Shown: positions 39,133-48,423, numbered from the stretch's first letter. The stretch is 64,000 nucleotides of DNA from Oceanisphaera avium (GCF_002157875.1 NZ_CP021376.1:372001-436000), one strand, 5' to 3'. Program-made: numbers and translations. The notes: generated from the letters alone by a model not told the origin.

Positions 39133-39169
39133 ATAAAACGGTACTGCTCTTGGCTTGTTAGGCCGAAAT

Positions 39170-39245
39170 TGGCTCCCCCTGCTGGACTTGAACCAGCGAC
39201 ATACGGATTAACAGTCCGGCGTTCTACCGACTGAACTAAGGGGGA
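39170..39245 (-). tRNA. tRNA-Asn(GTT), copy 1 (promoter-proximal)
   Basis: Identical 76-nt gene, first in the cluster on the minus strand, 25 nt downstream of the proposed promoter -10 hexamer. Confidence 0.97.
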
Positions 39246-39270
39246 AGTGCACTGTTTGAATGCGAGGCGA

Positions 39271-39299
39271 ATGTTAATAGCTGCCCTCTTAGCTGTCAA
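39271..39299 (-). promoter_or_regulatory. tRNA-Asn cluster promoter
   Basis: On the minus strand, TTGACA (39299-39294), a 17-nt spacer, then TAACAT (39276-39271). A G+C-rich stretch, CGCCTCGC, follows where the discriminator should be, as in growth-rate-controlled stable RNA promoters. Hexamers are seen; stringent control is inference. Confidence 0.7.
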
Positions 39300-39973
39300 C
39301 ACTGAAAATGGCTTTGAGCATGATTTACACCCGTTTGCTGCAAGAGTAGCCAAAAGTCGGCCAAATGTGCAGCAGTCATGTGATTTTTGAATGCTAGGCG
39401 AAAAAACTGACGATAGGGCTAAGTTAAATGACGCTCTCAAGTGAAGCGCTTATTAAAGAGGGCTATCTCAAACGAAGTAGGGTTTTCATGAAAGGTGCTT
39501 AATCTCAGTTGCGAGTGAGCTTGAATGGCAACAATGTGCTTATAAAGAGGATAAAGCTTGTTGGTAATCGAGCAACGCTTTGCTAGCCGAACAAGATGAC
39601 TTCACGTAAATTATGCCTAAGTTATAGCTTCTTATTATCGTCTTTCACCAAGCGGGGTAGAGGGTATTAATCCCTAACTAATATCAAAGATTAGCATTAC
39701 CTATATTAACACTTATTTATTAACTGACTGTTGATTTAGGGTGGTTTAAATTAGCTTTTGTTTGCTTATCTAGCTAGCGTCTATTTAGTGTAAATATTCT
39801 AATTATTAAAAATCTACTAGCTAATGTTATATCCTAAAAGAAGCTTAAAAATGTATATAAACTTGACTTAACTTAACAAAGTTTAGCGGGAGCTACTGAA
39901 TTTAATAAAAAGCAATTAACTATTTCATTTATTAGCAAACTAAGACTATAGTAACGCGATTGTTTTATTCTAA
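39300..39973. other. AT-rich gene-free region before the pha cluster
   Basis: About 670 nt with strongly lower G+C than the flanks and no credible protein gene. The only ATG frame with some length (39428, 24 codons) lacks a ribosome site. Several AT-rich promoter-like hexamers occur (for example TATAAA near 39855 and TTGACT near 39862) without good spacing. It could be pha regulatory DNA or host a small RNA ending at the hairpin that follows. Confidence 0.5.
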
Positions 39974-40001
39974 ATAACTGACTTTAAAGTCGGTTATTTT
40001 T
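39974..40001 (+). terminator. Palindrome with T-run upstream of phaB
   Basis: ATAACTGACTTT is followed directly by AAAGTCGGTTAT, 12 pairs with one G-U, then TTTT. It lies about 75 bp before phaB. It could end a small transcript from the AT-rich region, act as a leader attenuator, or be an operator for a pha regulator. Confidence 0.5.
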
Positions 40002-40074
40002 AAAAGTAATACCTAATTAATAACGGCTTAGTATGGAACTAGAGCCGTGCAACACCAAAACAAGGAGTGATTTG

Positions 40075-40821
40075 ATGAAAGGCCAAAAAATTGTACTGGT
40101 TACCGGCGCCGCTGGCGGAATTGGTACAGAAGTGTGTCGTATGTTTTTAAGCGAAGGCTATAAAGTCGTTGCGACGCACCGTCCAGGGAAGGAAGAACAA
40201 GCTAAGAATTGGTTAGCCCAAGAAAAACTTGAAAGCGGCGATATCCAGTTATTAGCGCTAGATGTGAGTGATCATAAAGCTGTGAGCGAAGTATTAAGTG
40301 AAAAACTGCGCGAACTGGGCCAAATTGATGTGCTCGTTAATAATGCGGGTATTACTCGTGACACGACCTTTAAGAAAATGTCGTGGGAGCAGTGGCAAGA
40401 AGTCATGGAAACCAACCTTAACAGCTTATTTAGTGTGACCCAGCCAGTATTTAATCAAATGTGCGAGCAAGGTTCTGGTCGAATTATTAATATCTCTTCA
40501 GTCAATGGCTTAAAAGGTCAATATGGCCAAGTGAACTACTCAGCGGCAAAAGCCGGCATGATTGGCTTTACTAAAGCTCTGGCCGCAGAAGGCGCACGCT
40601 TTGGCGTGTGTGTGAATGCTGTCGCCCCAGGCTACACCGCCACCCCTATGGTGACCGCAATTCGTGAAGATGTGCTGGACTCAATCAAAGCAACTATCCC
40701 CCTCAAACGACTCGCAACCACGGAAGAAGTTGCGGGTGCCGTATTGTACTTAGCAGGCGAGCATGGCGGTTATGTGACAGGTGAAACCTTGTCCGTAAAC
40801 GGTGGTTTGTACATGCAATAA
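40075..40821 (+). CDS. phaB: Acetoacetyl-CoA reductase
   Basis: This 248-residue NADPH-dependent short-chain dehydrogenase makes (R)-3-hydroxybutyryl-CoA for polyester synthesis. It has TGAAGGIG, NNAGITRDTTFKKM, the catalytic Ser of INISSVNG, YSAAKAG, and the C-terminal YVTGETLSVNGGLYM. AAGGAG sits 7 nt before ATG 40075, which I prefer to the open ATG at 40033. It is first of phaB-phaA-phaP-phaC. Confidence 0.93.
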   Translation: MKGQKIVLVTGAAGGIGTEVCRMFLSEGYKVVATHRPGKEEQAKNWLAQEKLESGDIQLLALDVSDHKAVSEVLSEKLRELGQIDVLVNNAGITRDTTFKKMSWEQWQEVMETNLNSLFSVTQPVFNQMCEQGSGRIINISSVNGLKGQYGQVNYSAAKAGMIGFTKALAAEGARFGVCVNAVAPGYTATPMVTAIREDVLDSIKATIPLKRLATTEEVAGAVLYLAGEHGGYVTGETLSVNGGLYMQ

Positions 40822-40866
40822 GCAGTTATCTGCGGCGTTATTTTATCAATGGAGTGAAAATTATTT

Positions 40867-42075
40867 ATGTCTGAACCTGTTTATATTGTTGCAGCAAAAC
40901 GTACCCCTATTGGTAGTTTTTGTGGTGCATTAAAAAGCGTTCCCGCGGCTGAGCTGGCAGGAATTGCGATCAAAGGCGCGCTTGAGCAAGCGGGCTTAAA
41001 TCCTGAGCATGTTAATGAAGTGATTGTGGGTAACGTAATCAGCGCTGGCCAAGGCATGGGTGTAGGTCGTCAAGCTGCGCTAGCGGCGGGTATCCCCGTA
41101 GGCATTCCTGCCTATAGCTTAAACATGGTATGTGGCAGTGGCATGAAAACCTTAATGGATGCCTGTGCTCATATTAAAGCCGGTGATGCAGATGTAGTGG
41201 TCGCCGCTGGCTGTGAAAACATGTCACAAATTCCGTTTATTGCTAAAGGCGATTTGCGCAATGGCCACAAAATGGGTGACATGGCGCTAAGTGATTTGCT
41301 GATTAATGACGGTCTTACCGATGTGTTTAATAACTATCACATGGGTGTCACCGCAGAAAACGTGGTTGAACAAGAAAACATTAGCCGTGATGAGCAAGAT
41401 GCACTGGCCGTAGCTAGCCAAACTAAAGCGGTGGCTGCTATTAAAGCCGGTAATTTCAAAGATGAAATTGTTGCCGTTGAAGTGAAAGGTCGTAAAGAAA
41501 CAGTGACCGTAGATACCGACGAGTATCCTAAAGAGGGCACTAGCGTTGAGTCGCTAGCGCGCTTGCGTCCTGCTTTTAAGCGCGATGGCTCAGTAACAGC
41601 CGGTAATGCGTCGGGTATCAACGACGGTGGTAGTGCTATTATTGTTGCTAGCAAGTCAGCCGTAGAAAAGTATGGCTTAACGCCGTTGGCAGAGGTGGTG
41701 GGTTATGGCCAAGGTGGTCTTGATCCTGCTGTGATGGGCTTAGGTCCGGTGCCGGCGATTAAGCAGGCTTTATCACGTGCCGAGCTAACGCTGGATCAAA
41801 TGGAGCGTTTAGAGCTAAACGAAGCCTTTGCCGGTCAAGCGTTGGGTGTGGTGAAACAGCTGTCTCATCAGCATGACATTGCAGAGCAAGCCTTGTTAGA
41901 TAAGACCAACGTTAATGGCGGTGCTATTGCACTGGGCCATCCGTTAGGTGCCTCTGGCAACCGCATTCTGGTTACTTTGCTCTATGAATTGCAACGCAGT
42001 AAAACTGAGCTAGGCTTAGCTTCACTGTGTGTGGGTGGTGGTATGGGGACGGCCGTTATTCTTAAACGCGTTTAA
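40867..42075 (+). CDS. phaA: Acetyl-CoA acetyltransferase (beta-ketothiolase)
   Basis: This 402-residue thiolase condenses two acetyl-CoA. Active-site features are the nucleophilic cysteine in NMVCGSGMKT, the histidine in NVNGGAIALGHPLGASG, and the C-terminal cysteine in LCVGGGMGTAV. It is second in the pha cluster, 45 nt after phaB, so the pathway to the monomer is complete here. Confidence 0.93.
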   Translation: MSEPVYIVAAKRTPIGSFCGALKSVPAAELAGIAIKGALEQAGLNPEHVNEVIVGNVISAGQGMGVGRQAALAAGIPVGIPAYSLNMVCGSGMKTLMDACAHIKAGDADVVVAAGCENMSQIPFIAKGDLRNGHKMGDMALSDLLINDGLTDVFNNYHMGVTAENVVEQENISRDEQDALAVASQTKAVAAIKAGNFKDEIVAVEVKGRKETVTVDTDEYPKEGTSVESLARLRPAFKRDGSVTAGNASGINDGGSAIIVASKSAVEKYGLTPLAEVVGYGQGGLDPAVMGLGPVPAIKQALSRAELTLDQMERLELNEAFAGQALGVVKQLSHQHDIAEQALLDKTNVNGGAIALGHPLGASGNRILVTLLYELQRSKTELGLASLCVGGGMGTAVILKRV

Positions 42076-42115
42076 TCACCGCCTTTAACTCGTTTCTTTA
42101 ACAAGGAATAAAGCA

Positions 42116-42448
42116 ATGTATAGCAATATGTTTCAGAATTTTAATGAACACGCTGAAAAAACTTTTGCCCCCGTGTTTAAGTTCAATCAGTTAGTGGCTA
42201 ATAATTTCACCGCACTGACTAATTTACAATTAGACGCTGCTCGCCAGTATGCAGATATTGGCTTAGCGCAATTTCAAGCGGGCAATCAAATAAAAGATAT
42301 CCAATCTTTAATGAGTGTGGGCAATAAGCAATTAGAAACCATGACTCGTATTAGCCAGCAAATGATGGAAGATGCTAATAAACTAAGTCATCTTGCTCAA
42401 GAGTTTAAAACTGGCTTAGAAAGCTTAGCGGCCGACGCGAAAAAATAA
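42116..42448 (+). CDS. phaP: Phasin family protein
   Basis: This 110-residue protein is mostly amphipathic helix, with FNQLVANNFTALTNLQLDAA and the phasin_2 style AxQYADIGLAQ pattern. Phasins coat polyhydroxyalkanoate granules and control their size and number. It follows phaA by 40 nt with an AAGGAA ribosome site, and is followed by a hairpin before phaC, which could let it be made in excess. Confidence 0.88.
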   Translation: MYSNMFQNFNEHAEKTFAPVFKFNQLVANNFTALTNLQLDAARQYADIGLAQFQAGNQIKDIQSLMSVGNKQLETMTRISQQMMEDANKLSHLAQEFKTGLESLAADAKK

Positions 42449-42486
42449 TTCGGCTTAAGGTTAACCCTTCAGCTAACTATATTGTA

Positions 42487-42512
42487 GGGAAGGTGCTTCA
42501 CGGTGCCTTCCC
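42487..42512 (+). terminator. Hairpin between phaP and phaC
   Basis: GGGAAGG (42487-42493) pairs with CCTTCCC (42506-42512); the following TTATTGTTG is only weakly T-rich. It probably gives partial termination or stabilises the phasin mRNA. Confidence 0.5.
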
Positions 42513-42555
42513 CTTATTGTTGTAGGGTGTATGCAATCTCTATCAGGGAACAGCA

Positions 42556-44340
42556 ATGCAACAAAATACCTTTAATAATCACGATCCCATAGGGCAGTTT
42601 TTTAATTGGAATGAAACTATGTGGTCTGAAATGCAAAAGGCCAAGTGGGGCGATAATCCCGTTAGTCGTGCCTTATCTCAAGTTAACTCTGACGATTTAC
42701 AGTTATTTTATCAGGCGATCTCTAACAACCCAGTTTTGCTACTCGATATGCAAATGCAGTGGTGGCAAGGTCAACTCGCTATTTGCCAAAATAGCATGTT
42801 AAAAAGCCTAGACAGTGACTCGCCAAGCATAGTGCCAGACCCTCCGGGTGAAAGACGCTTTAAACATAAGGCGTGGAAAGAAAATCCACAATTTGATTTT
42901 ATCCGTCAATCTTATCTGCATTTTTCCAAATCTTTAACCGATATGTTAGAGGTAGTGGAAGGCGTGCCAGAGTCGGTGCGTGAGCGGTTAAAGTTTACTT
43001 TTCGCCAAACCATTAATGCTTTGTCACCGACTAACTTCATCTGGAGTAATCCAGACGTCTTACAACGCACTATGGAAGAAAAAGGTGCGAATTTAGTTAA
43101 GGGTGTCGAATTATTTCAAGAAGACATGGCCGCCAGTGCCGATATGTTAAAGATTCGTATGACCCGCCAATCGGCATTCACCCTAGGTGAAAATTTGGCG
43201 GTCACCCCAGGCGATGTGATGTTTAAAAATGAAATTTTTGAACTCATTCAATATGCGCCTAGCACGAAAACCGTACATAAAACGCCGTTGTTGATTATTC
43301 CGCCCTTTATTAATAAATATTATATTCTTGACTTAACTGCACAAAACTCACTGGTGGCGTGGCTAAGAGATCAAGGACATACGGTATTTATTATGTCGTG
43401 GCGTAATCCTGGTAGCGAGCAGGCTAAAGTTAGTTTTTCTGATCTGGTTGAGTCTGGCACCATGGCCGCTTTGCAAGCCATTGATAAAGCCACTGGCGAG
43501 AAAGAAGTTAATGCCATTGGTTATTGTATTGGTGGCACTTTGTTAGCAGCGACTCAAGCGTTATATGCCGCCAAGAAAATAAAATCACCCGTTAAGAGTG
43601 CGACTTATCTCACGACGTTACTTGATTTTACTCAGCCTGGTGAAGTAGGGGTGTTTATTAATCCGCCAGTGATTAATGCCATGGAGCAAGTAAACCAAGC
43701 GCAAGGCTATTTTGATGGCCGACAAATGGCCGTTACTTTTAGTTTGTTGCGCGAAAATAGCTTGTACTGGAACTACTACATTGATAACTATCTGAAAGGC
43801 CAAGAACCTTCAGATTTTGATATCTTATACTGGAACAGTGATAGCACGAATTTAAGTGCTAACTGCGCTAACTTTTTACTGCGTGACTTATATCTTGATA
43901 ACAGCTTGAGCCAAGCTAATGCAGTAAAAATAGGTGAGACTGCTATCGACTTAAGTCAGGTCGACACCCCTTGTTACTTCTTATCTACCAAAGAAGATCA
44001 CATTGCGCTGTGGGATGCTACTTTTAAGGGCTCTCGATTACTTGGTGGCAATAAAACATTGGTGTTAGGTGAGTCAGGACATGTGGCAGGCGTAGTTAAT
44101 CCGCCCAGTAAAAATAAGTATGGCTATTGGCTGAATGAGGCTGACTTTGAAAGCCAAGAGCAGTGGTTAGCGTCAGCTAAGCGCGAGGATGGCTCTTGGT
44201 GGCCACATTGGCAACAGTGGGTGACGCCATTTTTGGGTGAGAAAGCGGTACCAGCGCGTACCGTAGGCACTAGCATTATGCCTGCACCTGGCAGTTACGT
44301 TACTCAAACGTTACCAGTGACGATAGCAGAGACGGCGTAA
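42556..44340 (+). CDS. phaC: Class I poly(R)-hydroxyalkanoate synthase
   Basis: This 594-residue polymerase joins hydroxyacyl-CoA into polyester. The lipase-like box GYCIGG holds Cys324; Asp481 (TKEDHIALW) and His509 (GESGHVAGVVNPP) complete the triad, almost exactly the Cupriavidus numbering. The N-terminal PhaC_N domain spans about 75-250. Length shows class I (no PhaE/PhaR partner). It ends the four-gene cluster, with a strong terminator after it. Confidence 0.94.
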   Translation: MQQNTFNNHDPIGQFFNWNETMWSEMQKAKWGDNPVSRALSQVNSDDLQLFYQAISNNPVLLLDMQMQWWQGQLAICQNSMLKSLDSDSPSIVPDPPGERRFKHKAWKENPQFDFIRQSYLHFSKSLTDMLEVVEGVPESVRERLKFTFRQTINALSPTNFIWSNPDVLQRTMEEKGANLVKGVELFQEDMAASADMLKIRMTRQSAFTLGENLAVTPGDVMFKNEIFELIQYAPSTKTVHKTPLLIIPPFINKYYILDLTAQNSLVAWLRDQGHTVFIMSWRNPGSEQAKVSFSDLVESGTMAALQAIDKATGEKEVNAIGYCIGGTLLAATQALYAAKKIKSPVKSATYLTTLLDFTQPGEVGVFINPPVINAMEQVNQAQGYFDGRQMAVTFSLLRENSLYWNYYIDNYLKGQEPSDFDILYWNSDSTNLSANCANFLLRDLYLDNSLSQANAVKIGETAIDLSQVDTPCYFLSTKEDHIALWDATFKGSRLLGGNKTLVLGESGHVAGVVNPPSKNKYGYWLNEADFESQEQWLASAKREDGSWWPHWQQWVTPFLGEKAVPARTVGTSIMPAPGSYVTQTLPVTIAETA

Positions 44341-44354
44341 AGCCGTGCTAAAGT

Positions 44355-44382
44355 AAAAAGCCGCCATAAAGGCGGCTTTTTT
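44355..44382 (+). terminator. Intrinsic terminator after phaC
   Basis: AAAAAGCCGCC and GGCGGCTTTTTT pair around ATAAA. Confidence 0.93.
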
Positions 44383-44524
44383 ATGAGCGCCCAACTGCGC
44401 TAGCGCAAGGTCGGCGCTAACAAGTTCAACTAGAATCAATTATTATGCGCTGCTACTTGAGCCAGGGTCATAGATCATGGATCATAGCCTTTTAAAAATG
44501 CCATTCCACGTTCGAGGTGTATGA

Positions 44525-46189
44525 ATGAGTCAGGTGGACCCCAGTCCTAACAATTTTATTCGCCAAATCATTAATGAAGATTTGGCGAGCGGTAAGCATC
44601 AGTCGATACAGACACGCTTTCCGCCAGAGCCCAATGGGTATCTTCATATTGGCCACGCCAAATCCATCTGTCTTAACTTTGGTATCGCACAAGATTATCA
44701 AGGCAAGTGTAATCTGCGCTTTGATGACACCAATCCTGAAAAAGAGAGCGTCGAATACGTTGAGTCCATTCAGCGTGACGTACGTTGGCTAGGATTTGAG
44801 TGGAGTGGAGACATCCGCTATTCGTCGGATTATTTTGAGCAACTTTATGGTTATGCCGTTGAATTAATTGAAAAAGGCCTAGCTTATGTTGACGAGCTCT
44901 CGCCTGAAGAAATCCGCGAGTATCGCGGCACCTTAACCACTCCAGGGCGTAATAGCCCGTTTCGTGAGCGGTTACCTGCCGATAGCTTAGTTATTTTTCA
45001 ACGGATGCGCGCCGGTGAGTTTGCCGAAGGTAGCGTGTGCTTGCGAGCAAAAATAGATATGGCATCGCCTTTTATGGTGATGCGTGATCCTGTGTTATAT
45101 CGCGTGCGCTTTGCTCACCATCACCAAACCGGCGATAAGTGGTGCATATATCCTATGTATGACTTCACGCATTGTATTTCTGATGCGCTAGAGGGCATCA
45201 GTCATTCATTATGCACGCTGGAGTTTCAAGATAACCGTCGCTTGTATGATTGGGTATTAGATAATATCAGTATTGACTGCCACCCTCGTCAATATGAGTT
45301 TTCTCGGCTTAATCTCGAATATACGGTGATGTCTAAGCGCAAGCTTAACCAGTTAGTCGCTGAAGGCTATGTACAAGGCTGGGATGATCCCCGTATGCCT
45401 ACCATTTCTGGTATGCGCCGTCGTGGATATACCCCTGCTGCAATGCGTGAGTTTTGCACCCGCATTGGGGTAACTAAGCAAGATAACATCATAGAAATGG
45501 GCATGTTAGAAGCCTGTATTCGTGAGGATCTTAACGAAAATGCTCCGCGCGCCATGGCCGTTTTGCAACCGATACGCTTAGTTATAGAAAACCTAAGTGA
45601 AGAGCATGAAGAAATTTTACACGCACCTCGCCATCCTAATAAGCCTGAGATGGGCACACGCGAGTTACCTTTTAGCCGTGAAATTTGGATTGATGCTGCG
45701 GATTTTCGTGAAGAAGCCAATAAAAAATATAAGCGTTTAGTACTTGGAAAAGAAGTACGCTTGCGTAATGCCTATGTCATCAAAGCTGAGCGGATTGAAA
45801 AAGATTCTGCAGGCCATATTAGCACTATCTATTGTAGCTATGATCCACAAACACTGGGACAAGACCCAATGGATGGTCGCAAGGTAAGAGGTGTTATTCA
45901 CTGGGTGTCTGCTCGCCACTGTGTGCCTGCAGAAGTGCGCTTATACGATCGTTTGTTTAATGTGCCTAATCCGGGCGCTGTAGAGTCGTTTGAAGAGGTA
46001 CTTAACCCAGACTCACTAAAGGTGCTGATAGGCGCTATGGTAGAGCCTTCTCTAGCCGAGTCTCAGCCTGAGCAAGCGTTTCAATTTGAGCGAGAAGGCT
46101 ATTTCTGTCGTGATAATAAAAGCGATAAGTTAGTGTTTAACTTAACGGTGGCGCTGCGTGACTCGTGGGGTAAAGAAGAGCAAGCTTAA
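44525..46189 (+). CDS. glnS: Glutaminyl-tRNA synthetase
   Basis: This 554-residue class I synthetase has the same length as in E. coli. The HIGH motif appears in [16 protein letters not shown] and the KMSKS equivalent as [16 protein letters not shown] and the C-terminal anticodon-binding beta barrels are present. It stands as its own unit between the pha cluster and fur, with a bidirectional terminator at its end. Confidence 0.96.
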   Translation: MSQVDPSPNNFIRQIINEDLASGKHQSIQTRFPPEPNGYLHIGHAKSICLNFGIAQDYQGKCNLRFDDTNPEKESVEYVESIQRDVRWLGFEWSGDIRYSSDYFEQLYGYAVELIEKGLAYVDELSPEEIREYRGTLTTPGRNSPFRERLPADSLVIFQRMRAGEFAEGSVCLRAKIDMASPFMVMRDPVLYRVRFAHHHQTGDKWCIYPMYDFTHCISDALEGISHSLCTLEFQDNRRLYDWVLDNISIDCHPRQYEFSRLNLEYTVMSKRKLNQLVAEGYVQGWDDPRMPTISGMRRRGYTPAAMREFCTRIGVTKQDNIIEMGMLEACIREDLNENAPRAMAVLQPIRLVIENLSEEHEEILHAPRHPNKPEMGTRELPFSREIWIDAADFREEANKKYKRLVLGKEVRLRNAYVIKAERIEKDSAGHISTIYCSYDPQTLGQDPMDGRKVRGVIHWVSARHCVPAEVRLYDRLFNVPNPGAVESFEEVLNPDSLKVLIGAMVEPSLAESQPEQAFQFEREGYFCRDNKSDKLVFNLTVALRDSWGKEEQA

Positions 46190-46277
46190 GAGTTTATTAC
46201 GCACAGCTGAGCAAGTAACCTCCCGCTTAATCACTAAATGGGGGTTATGGCTCACTTAGCGCTTTAAAATTAGGTAT

Positions 46278-46306
46278 AAAAAAAGCCGCACGAGTGCGGC
46301 TTTTTT
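46278..46306. terminator. Bidirectional terminator between glnS and fur
   Basis: GCCGCAC and GTGCGGC pair around GA, with an A-run on the left and T-run on the right. Confidence 0.93.
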
Positions 46307-46321
46307 AGTATAGCGAGTTTA

Positions 46322-46756
46322 TCAGTCTTCGTCGTTATGACGACATGGCTTATCATGGCAGTGGCCATAGAGATATAAGCTATGGTTGGTCAATTTGATA
46401 TTATATTGACTAGCAATCACGTGTTGGCGTTCTTCGATAACTTCATCATGAAATTCAATTACTTTGCCACAATCCAAGCACACCAAGTGATCGTGGTGTT
46501 CTTGAGTTGCTAATTCAAATACAGACTTGCCGCCCTCAAAGTGGTGGCGAGCTACCATACCTGCATCATCAAATTGGTTAAGCACACGATAAACGGTCGC
46601 TAAACCAATTTCTTCACCCTGATCCAGCAACATTTTGTATAAGTCTTCAGCACTAACATGTTCTGTGTCGGGATGTTGAAGCAGTTCAAGGATTTTTACG
46701 CGGGGCAGCGTCACCTTGAGGCCTGCTCTTTTCAAAGCTTGATTGTTGTCAGCCAT
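46322..46756 (-). CDS. fur: Ferric uptake regulator
   Basis: This 144-residue Fe(II)-dependent repressor of iron uptake starts MADNNQALKRAGLKVTLPRV. It has the recognition helix region EEIGLATVYRVLNQF, the metal-site stretch HHFEGGKSVFEL then HHDHLVCLDCGKVIEF, and the His/Cys-rich tail GHCHDKPCRHNDED. The start at 46756 fits family length better than the longer frame at 46774. No clear Fur box is seen in front of it. Confidence 0.96.
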   Translation of the reverse strand: MADNNQALKRAGLKVTLPRVKILELLQHPDTEHVSAEDLYKMLLDQGEEIGLATVYRVLNQFDDAGMVARHHFEGGKSVFELATQEHHDHLVCLDCGKVIEFHDEVIEERQHVIASQYNIKLTNHSLYLYGHCHDKPCRHNDED

Positions 46757-46931
46757 AAGAATAAAGTTTCGCAATTCGTGTGTTTATTAACTTCATTGTG
46801 CGTCTTCTTCGCCTTAAAGGCAACTGCAATCTAGTTTTGCTTGATGCTGCCATGATCTAGCGCAAATACCCTGATAGTGTTGGTTTTTTTTGCTAATATT
46901 CATCCTTATTCATGCTGGTCGGATGAGATAT

Positions 46932-47345
46932 ATGCAACGGCTTTTTGCCCGCCCTCGATTACTTAAAACGCTAATGAATTGCTGGCCGCCTTTTTGGGGA
47001 GCAGGCATTCGAATTGAACAACTCAGTGCGGATTATCGATTTTGTCGTATTGCTTTGGTGCTGCGCTGGTGGAATAAGAACGCCAACCGTACTCAATATG
47101 GCGGAAGTTTATTTTCGATGACAGATCCTGTCTACTCGATGTTATTAATGGGAATTCTCGGCGATGACTACTATATATGGGATAGGGGGGCGAAAATCAC
47201 CTTTTTGAAGCCCGGTAGAGGTCGCGTTTATGCAGATATCCATTTGAGCCAAGAACAGCTAAGTGAGATACTTAACGCGACCCAAGATGGTCTTAAGCAC
47301 TTTCCTCAATTTCGTATTAATATTATGGACGAGGGGGAGCACTAA
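46932..47345 (+). CDS. DUF4442 domain protein (hotdog-fold thioesterase-like)
   Basis: About 137 residues from ATG 46932 (MQRLFARPRLLKTLMNCWPP). NRTQYGGSLFSMTDPVYSML matches the hotdog helix region of DUF4442, in the thioesterase superfamily. Substrate unknown. It lies divergent from fur in the segment that separates fur from fldA here. ATG 46923 and 46890 are alternative starts; GGATGAG upstream favours 46932. Confidence 0.75.
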   Translation: MQRLFARPRLLKTLMNCWPPFWGAGIRIEQLSADYRFCRIALVLRWWNKNANRTQYGGSLFSMTDPVYSMLLMGILGDDYYIWDRGAKITFLKPGRGRVYADIHLSQEQLSEILNATQDGLKHFPQFRINIMDEGEH

Positions 47346-47528
47346 TAGCTGAGGTGGAACGAACTCTCTATGTGCGCAAAAAAATTGCTAACTATGATAG
47401 TTAAGAACCTTAAGCAAAATTTCCTAACGTCATGGTTTGTAAAATAATTTGCAGTTATAGGGGAACTTCGTCCATACTTAGCATGACTAAGTGGTCTTTC
47501 TGACTATCATAGAAACTAGGAGCATGTA

Positions 47529-47768
47529 ATGCGCAATAAAATGATGTTAGTAGCAGTAGCCGGTACTTTGATGTTGGCTGGTTGTGGTTCAAAAACTGAG
47601 TCTTCAACTCAGTTAGACGGTATTGCACAAGACGTTCAAGCAATCCAACAGGGTCAGCAAGCTAACTCTGCAAAAATCGATCGTTTGGCTGCTGACGTTG
47701 CTGAAGCTCGTGCTTCTGCAGACCGCGCTAACTCTCGTCTGGATCAGATGGGTCGTTACACCAAGTAA
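47529..47768 (+). CDS. lpp: Major outer membrane (Braun-type) lipoprotein
   Basis: This 79-residue lipoprotein has a signal peptide ending in lipobox LAGC (Cys19), a heptad-type coiled coil (VQAIQQGQQANSAKIDRLAA, then ASADRANSRLDQMG) and a C-terminal RYTK. In E. coli Lpp the terminal lysine is joined to peptidoglycan by L,D-transpeptidases. AGGAG lies 7 nt upstream and a strong terminator downstream, so it is a short abundant monocistronic mRNA. An L,D-transpeptidase gene lies 0.7 kb away. Confidence 0.92.
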   Translation: MRNKMMLVAVAGTLMLAGCGSKTESSTQLDGIAQDVQAIQQGQQANSAKIDRLAADVAEARASADRANSRLDQMGRYTK

Positions 47769-47784
47769 TTTTATTGGTGCAGCT

Positions 47785-47816
47785 AAAAAGCCTGACTTCG
47801 GTCAGGCTTTTTTTTT
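47785..47816 (+). terminator. Intrinsic terminator after lpp
   Basis: AAAAAGCCTGAC and GTCAGGCTTTTTTTTT close on a TTCG tetraloop, a very stable structure. Confidence 0.95.
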
Positions 47817-47867
47817 AGCTAACTGTTAGTCGCCGAATATTATTATGCGCTTTACCCACTACTAGTT

Positions 47868-47972
47868 TTATTCGCTAGCCCAATCCAAACCTGCACTAGG
47901 TACGCAGAGTACGCGACACATCACCAATACTGTCCAGCTTATGCTGCGATATTGGTTAATGAAGGCAAATTT
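47868..47972 (-). pseudogene. IS3-family transposase orfB, N-terminal remnant
   Basis: Thirty-four codons read KFAFINQYRSISWTVLVMCR then VLCVPSAGLDWASE and a stop. FAFI-x(n)-MCRVL-x-V is the start of IS3 orfB, which normally runs on past GYYAW for about 270 residues. The DDE catalytic core is absent, so the element cannot move itself. Confidence 0.75.
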
Positions 47973-48296
47973 TATCGCTGCGTTTTGGTAGCGTACTCTT
48001 CCAGCTTTTTTAATATATCGAGCTCCAGTTCAGCGCGCTCTAGCTTTTTCTTAAGGCGCTTATTCTCTTGCTCTAGCTGACGAAGGCTTTTATCTGGCCC
48101 TTCATTTTTAATGGGCTTATCTCGTTTCGAATCAGATTTATCCATTATCCACTCTCGACGCCAACGGCTTAGTATGTTCGGACGCCCCCCTAGCTCACTG
48201 GAAATTTCAGCTAATGTTTTTGGGCGATGAAACAGAGAGCTTAACGGCTTCTCGTTTAAATTCATTACTAAATTTACGTTTAGTTCGGTATTGCAT
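47972..48296 (-). pseudogene. IS3-family transposase orfA, frameshifted
   Basis: From ATG 48296 the frame reads MQYRTKRKFSNEFKREAVKL, then stops at 48207-48209. A second frame continues TLAEISSELGGRPNILSRWR and a leucine-zipper stretch, ending EEYATKTQR at 47972. Removing one A from the A-run in CCCAAAAACATT (about 48215-48220) joins the two into a normal helix-turn-helix orfA. This is not the usual IS3 programmed slip, which lies at the orfA end, so the gene is broken. Confidence 0.8.
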
Positions 48297-48396
48297 ACCC
48301 TTCCTCATTCTGAAGAAGGGTCTACTTATTCGGGGCCACTCCAACTCTAATCCCTAATTCCTAACCCTTAACTCTAATCAGGTATCTAGCGGCCAT

Positions 48397-48423
48397 AAAA
48401 AAAGCCCAGCTAGAAGCTGGGCT
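48397..48423 (-). terminator. Intrinsic terminator after the L,D-transpeptidase gene
   Basis: On the minus strand AGCCCAGCT and AGCTGGGCT pair around a 3-nt loop, followed by seven T residues. Confidence 0.9.

Larger units (their letters stand above)
47868..48335 (-). mobile_element. Decayed IS3-family insertion element
   Basis: The segment holds a frameshifted orfA and the first about 35 codons of orfB, in the IS3 order and frames, with the rest of orfB missing. The probable left end lies near 48335 (TGGCCCCGAATAAGTAGACCC just upstream of orfA). The right end is lost, so no target duplication can be checked. Confidence 0.7.

Noticed and set aside
38831..39245. Four evenly spaced repeats resembling a CRISPR-like array
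   Set aside because: Each 76-nt unit folds as tRNA-Asn, and the spacers are nearly identical, not unique. No cas genes are present.
39123..39440. A 105-codon minus-strand open frame over the tRNA cluster
   Set aside because: Its C-terminal part is the tRNA-Asn gene and its spacer. No ribosome site, and it includes the tRNA promoter.
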